A stretch of DNA of 6,863 bases, taken from assembly GCA_016213985.1 (NCBI GenBank), contig JACRPJ010000033.1, positions 1 to 6,863 on the forward strand, given 5' to 3'. This stretch comes from Candidatus Woesearchaeota archaeon (GTDB taxonomy: Archaea; Nanobdellota; Nanobdellia; Woesearchaeales; GW2011-AR9). The notes below the pieces were generated by a model. That model had not been told where the DNA came from. It saw nothing but the letters and a program-made list of their open reading frames with translations, and ran no database searches. Positions within the stretch are counted from its first letter, which is position 1. Every line of letters begins with the position of its first letter. The position numbers were made by a program, and so were the translations under genes. Below, piece by piece: positions 6,001 to 6,863 of the stretch.

Positions 6001-6176
6001 ATAGCTTAACATAACATCACTAAAGAATAGTCAGAAAAGATATTTAAACAGTTTATATTTTTGAGCGCTTTTTGATTATCGACGAGAAAAAGTTTCGCTT
6101 AACCTTTTGGAAACAGTTATCCTCTATTTATTGCTAACAAAATAGCTGACTGCAGAAAAAACTTAGACATACTTTT
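6001..6176. other. AT-rich non-coding stretch between the winged-helix promoter and the structured element
   Basis: I see no credible gene here on either strand. It contains a cluster of TATA-like sequence around a perfect palindrome, TAAACAGTTTA at 6045-6055, flanked by TATTTAAA and TTATATTT, and an A6 run at 6155-6160. On the minus strand that run is a T6 tract just beyond the structured element. Confidence 0.4.
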
Positions 6177-6195
6177 CGGATAAAGTTTTATAATG

Positions 6196-6320
6196 TCAGA
6201 ATTTTCCATCCAGTCCCCAAAGTGAAACAACGATTTCACTTGGGCACAAATGAGGTAGTTTCCTCATTTTGTGTCTGACTGGTGGAGTGAACTTTCACAC
6301 CACTATTGGGAAAATTCTGA
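6196..6320. ncRNA. Structured domain 1: 12-bp outer stem enclosing three hairpins (novel RNA or DNA fold-back element)
   Basis: A perfect 12-bp outer stem pairs TCAGAATTTTCC (6196-6207) with 6309-6320. Inside, CCAGTC (6210-6215) pairs with GACTGG (6277-6282) and encloses two hairpins. Hairpin 1 is 6216-6227/6234-6244 (11 bp, one bulged A, loop CAACGA). Hairpin 2 is 6245-6255/6262-6273 (11 bp, one bulge, loop TAGTTT). Hairpin 3 follows at 6283-6303 (TGG/CCA, A·A mismatch, GTGAA/TTCAC). Almost every base is paired. The strand cannot be decided because no wobble pairs discriminate. I recognise no conserved core of RNase P, SRP, tRNA or a known riboswitch. It could be a non-coding RNA, a mobile fold-back element or a DNA cruciform site. 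Confidence 0.6.
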
Positions 6321-6325
6321 GCACT

Positions 6326-6451
6326 AAGAACCACCCGGAGCAGAGCACAGACGGGGATTCCATAACGGAATCCCACCCGTCCACAAAGAAACGTAGTTTC
6401 TTGTGCGCCAGTGAAGTCGCTGCTTCACTGCGCGTGTAACGGGTGGTTCTT
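6326..6451. ncRNA. Structured domain 2: second 12-bp outer stem enclosing three hairpins
   Basis: The outer stem AAGAACCACCCG (6326-6337) pairs perfectly with 6440-6451. Hairpin 1 has GGATTCC (6355-6361)/GGAATCC (6367-6373) above ACGG (6351-6354)/CCGT (6377-6380). Hairpin 2 has CACAAAGAAAC (6382-6392)/GTTTCTTGTG (6396-6405) with one bulged A. Hairpin 3 has CAGTGAAG (6409-6416)/CTTCACTG (6423-6430) with loop TCGCTG. A 13-nt unpaired segment (6338-6350) follows the 5' outer strand. Length and layout match domain 1, only 5 nt away, and hairpin 2 shares CACAAA...GTAGTTTC...TTGTG with its counterpart. It is richer in G+C than its surroundings. A plus-strand T6 run (6470-6475) lies 18 nt beyond and could terminate a plus-strand transcript. 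Confidence 0.6.
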
Positions 6452-6484
6452 TAGATCCGGAGGAAACGCTTTTTTCATGCCTAA

Positions 6485-6715
6485 ATCCAGGTTATATTCT
6501 GCTCTGGAACGGAGAGTAATACACTCTCAGCGCTAGGAATAACTATGTTTAATGCGATTTTAGTGGTGCTGTTATTTACGTTCTATACTTCAGTAGCATA
6601 GAATCTTCATTTTAAGAGACGCTTTGTAGAAATGATGTTAATTAGCTTGGGCGTATCTGCCATAACTTTTGTACTTGGCTATTTGGTAAAAACTTTTTGG
6701 AATCTGCCTGTATAA
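6485..6715 (+). pseudogene. 3' remnant of a membrane protein gene resembling the VIT1/CCC1 family C-terminus, with in-frame TAG
   Basis: The plus-strand frame from about 6521 reads LSALGITMFNAILVVLLF, then TFYTSVA, a TAG stop (6599-6601), then NLHFKRRFVEMM, ISLGVSAITFVLGYLVKTFW and a TAA at 6713-6715. Two hydrophobic segments flank a basic loop (KRRF-EM). This pattern is what I recall from the C-terminus of VIT1/CCC1-type (iron/manganese transporter-like) membrane proteins, where the TAG position is usually Lys. The frame is blocked upstream by TAA at 6482-6484, no start or N-terminal part remains, and the structured element lies where the rest would be expected. It is probably a decayed fragment; the family assignment is from memory. 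A tiny ORF restarting at ATG 6632 is possible but unlikely to be functional. Confidence 0.55.
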
Positions 6716-6751
6716 ATTGATACTTTCATCCCTCTTAAATGGTAAGTTAAC

Positions 6752-6759
6752 TTTAAATA
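6752..6759 (+). promoter_or_regulatory. TATA box for the SRP RNA gene
   Basis: The plus strand reads TTTAAATA, an excellent archaeal TATA box. The expected start is about 25 nt downstream, near 6780, exactly where the sequence changes from AT-rich to GC-rich and the SRP-like fold begins. The coincidence of box and compositional boundary supports a stable-RNA promoter. Confidence 0.65.
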
Positions 6760-6774
6760 AACCCCCTGCTTTTC

Positions 6775-6863
6775 AACATCCTCCGACGCGGATAGTTCGG
6801 TTGTCCTGGAAAGGATGCCGACATAGCAGCCTCTGTCAAGCGCTCGCCACTACTACGGTGTCT
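6775..6863 (+). ncRNA. Signal recognition particle (7S) RNA, 5' Alu-type domain (partial at right window edge)
   Basis: The scaffold RNA of the signal recognition particle. The visible part folds as the SRP Alu domain. Helix 2 is GAC (6785-6787)/GUC (6835-6837). Helix 3 is GGAUA (6790-6794)/UGUCC (6802-6806) with loop GUUCGGU. A linker UGGAA (6807-6811) sits where UGUAA is usual. Helix 4 is AGG..UGC (6812-6818)/GCA.CCU (6826-6832) with loop CGACAUA. The CGG of loop 3 (6798-6800) can kiss CCG (6818-6820) at loop 4, as in known archaeal SRP RNAs. AAGC then leads into what would be helix 5. The 5' end is approximate; the SRP54-binding domain and the 3' strand of helix 1 are outside the window. 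The identification rests on fold and recalled haloarchaeal sequence. Confidence 0.65.

Larger units (their letters stand above)
6177..6460. other. Possible closing helix uniting both structured domains
   Basis: CGGATAAAG at 6177-6185 can pair with CTTT (6449-6452) plus ATCCG (6455-6459), with a 2-nt bulge. This would close a helix around both domains. CTT of the 3' strand is shared with the domain 2 outer stem, so only part can form at once. The match is short and may be chance, but it sits exactly at the outer borders. Confidence 0.3.

Noticed and set aside
6186..6193. Plus-strand TATA-like TTTTATAA as promoter of the structured element
   Set aside because: Its predicted start (about 6215) would fall inside module 1 and remove the 5' strand of the outer stem.
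6196..6451. CRISPR array or attC/integron-like repeats
   Set aside because: No regularly spaced identical repeats with unique spacers and no integrase or cas gene; the pattern is nested inverted repeats.
6599..6601. In-frame TAG as a pyrrolysine or readthrough codon
   Set aside because: The frame has no start or N-terminal part, and TAG serves as an ordinary stop for rpoN and rps13 in this window; a decayed gene is simpler.
6820..6840. Minus-strand ACAGAGGCTGCTA vaguely like the RNase P conserved region V
   Set aside because: The conserved ACAGAA and GGCUUA spacing is not met, and no other RNase P conserved regions are visible.
6841..6857. Minus-strand AGTAGTGGCGAGCG resembles a conserved 23S rRNA segment
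   Set aside because: The match stops after about 14 nt and the flanking sequence does not follow 23S rRNA; the SRP RNA fold explains the region better.
6753..6863. Minus-strand open frame of at least 36 codons running to the window edge (and a plus-strand open frame without ATG)
   Set aside because: The region is a GC-rich block that folds like SRP RNA directly behind a plus-strand TATA box; neither frame gives recognisable protein sequence.

Overview
The window reads as an archaeal chromosome segment, clearly AT-rich overall. The evidence is the gene order uS13-uS4-uS11-RpoD-eL18-uL13-uS9-(small ORF)-RpoN, all on the minus strand, together with archaeal-type BRE/TATA promoters and GGAG/GGTG ribosome binding sites. 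Archaea-specific members (eL18, RpoN, a D subunit with Fe-S cysteines) exclude bacteria. A short coiled-coil/winged-helix protein upstream is reminiscent of proteins from uncultivated archaeal lineages, possibly DPANN-like, but the phylum cannot be fixed from this window.

Layout on the minus strand, in transcription order (right to left): a coiled-coil winged-helix protein (5398-5874) whose stop overlaps by 4 nt the start of an unrecognised 49-aa ORF (5252-5401); a strong double promoter built from a perfect 12-bp tandem repeat (5203-5226); rps13, rps4, rps11, rpoD, a 65-nt gap with a possible second promoter, rpl18e, rpl13, rps9, a lineage-specific ~87-aa ORF, rpoN; then a TATA box placed for a leaderless mRNA and the N-terminal 300 codons of ileS, which runs off the left edge. 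The cluster makes small- and large-subunit ribosomal proteins together with two RNA polymerase assembly subunits, so translation and transcription machinery are co-expressed.

The right part (5935-6863) has no intact protein gene. It holds: an AT-rich promoter region for the winged-helix gene; two adjacent, nearly equal-length (~125 nt) multi-branched inverted-repeat structures (6196-6320 and 6326-6451), each a perfect 12-bp outer stem enclosing three hairpins; a decayed 3' fragment of a membrane-protein gene (plus strand, in-frame TAG at 6599) that resembles the C-terminus of the VIT1/CCC1-type family; and, at the extreme right, a plus-strand TATA box followed by a GC-rich block that folds like the 5' (Alu-type) domain of archaeal SRP (7S) RNA.

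The most noteworthy unexplained element is the tandem two-domain structure at 6196-6451. Its two halves share architecture and some loop/stem motifs but differ in sequence, as expected of a duplicated structured RNA (or DNA fold-back element) held together by base pairing. I do not recognise it as a known RNA class.
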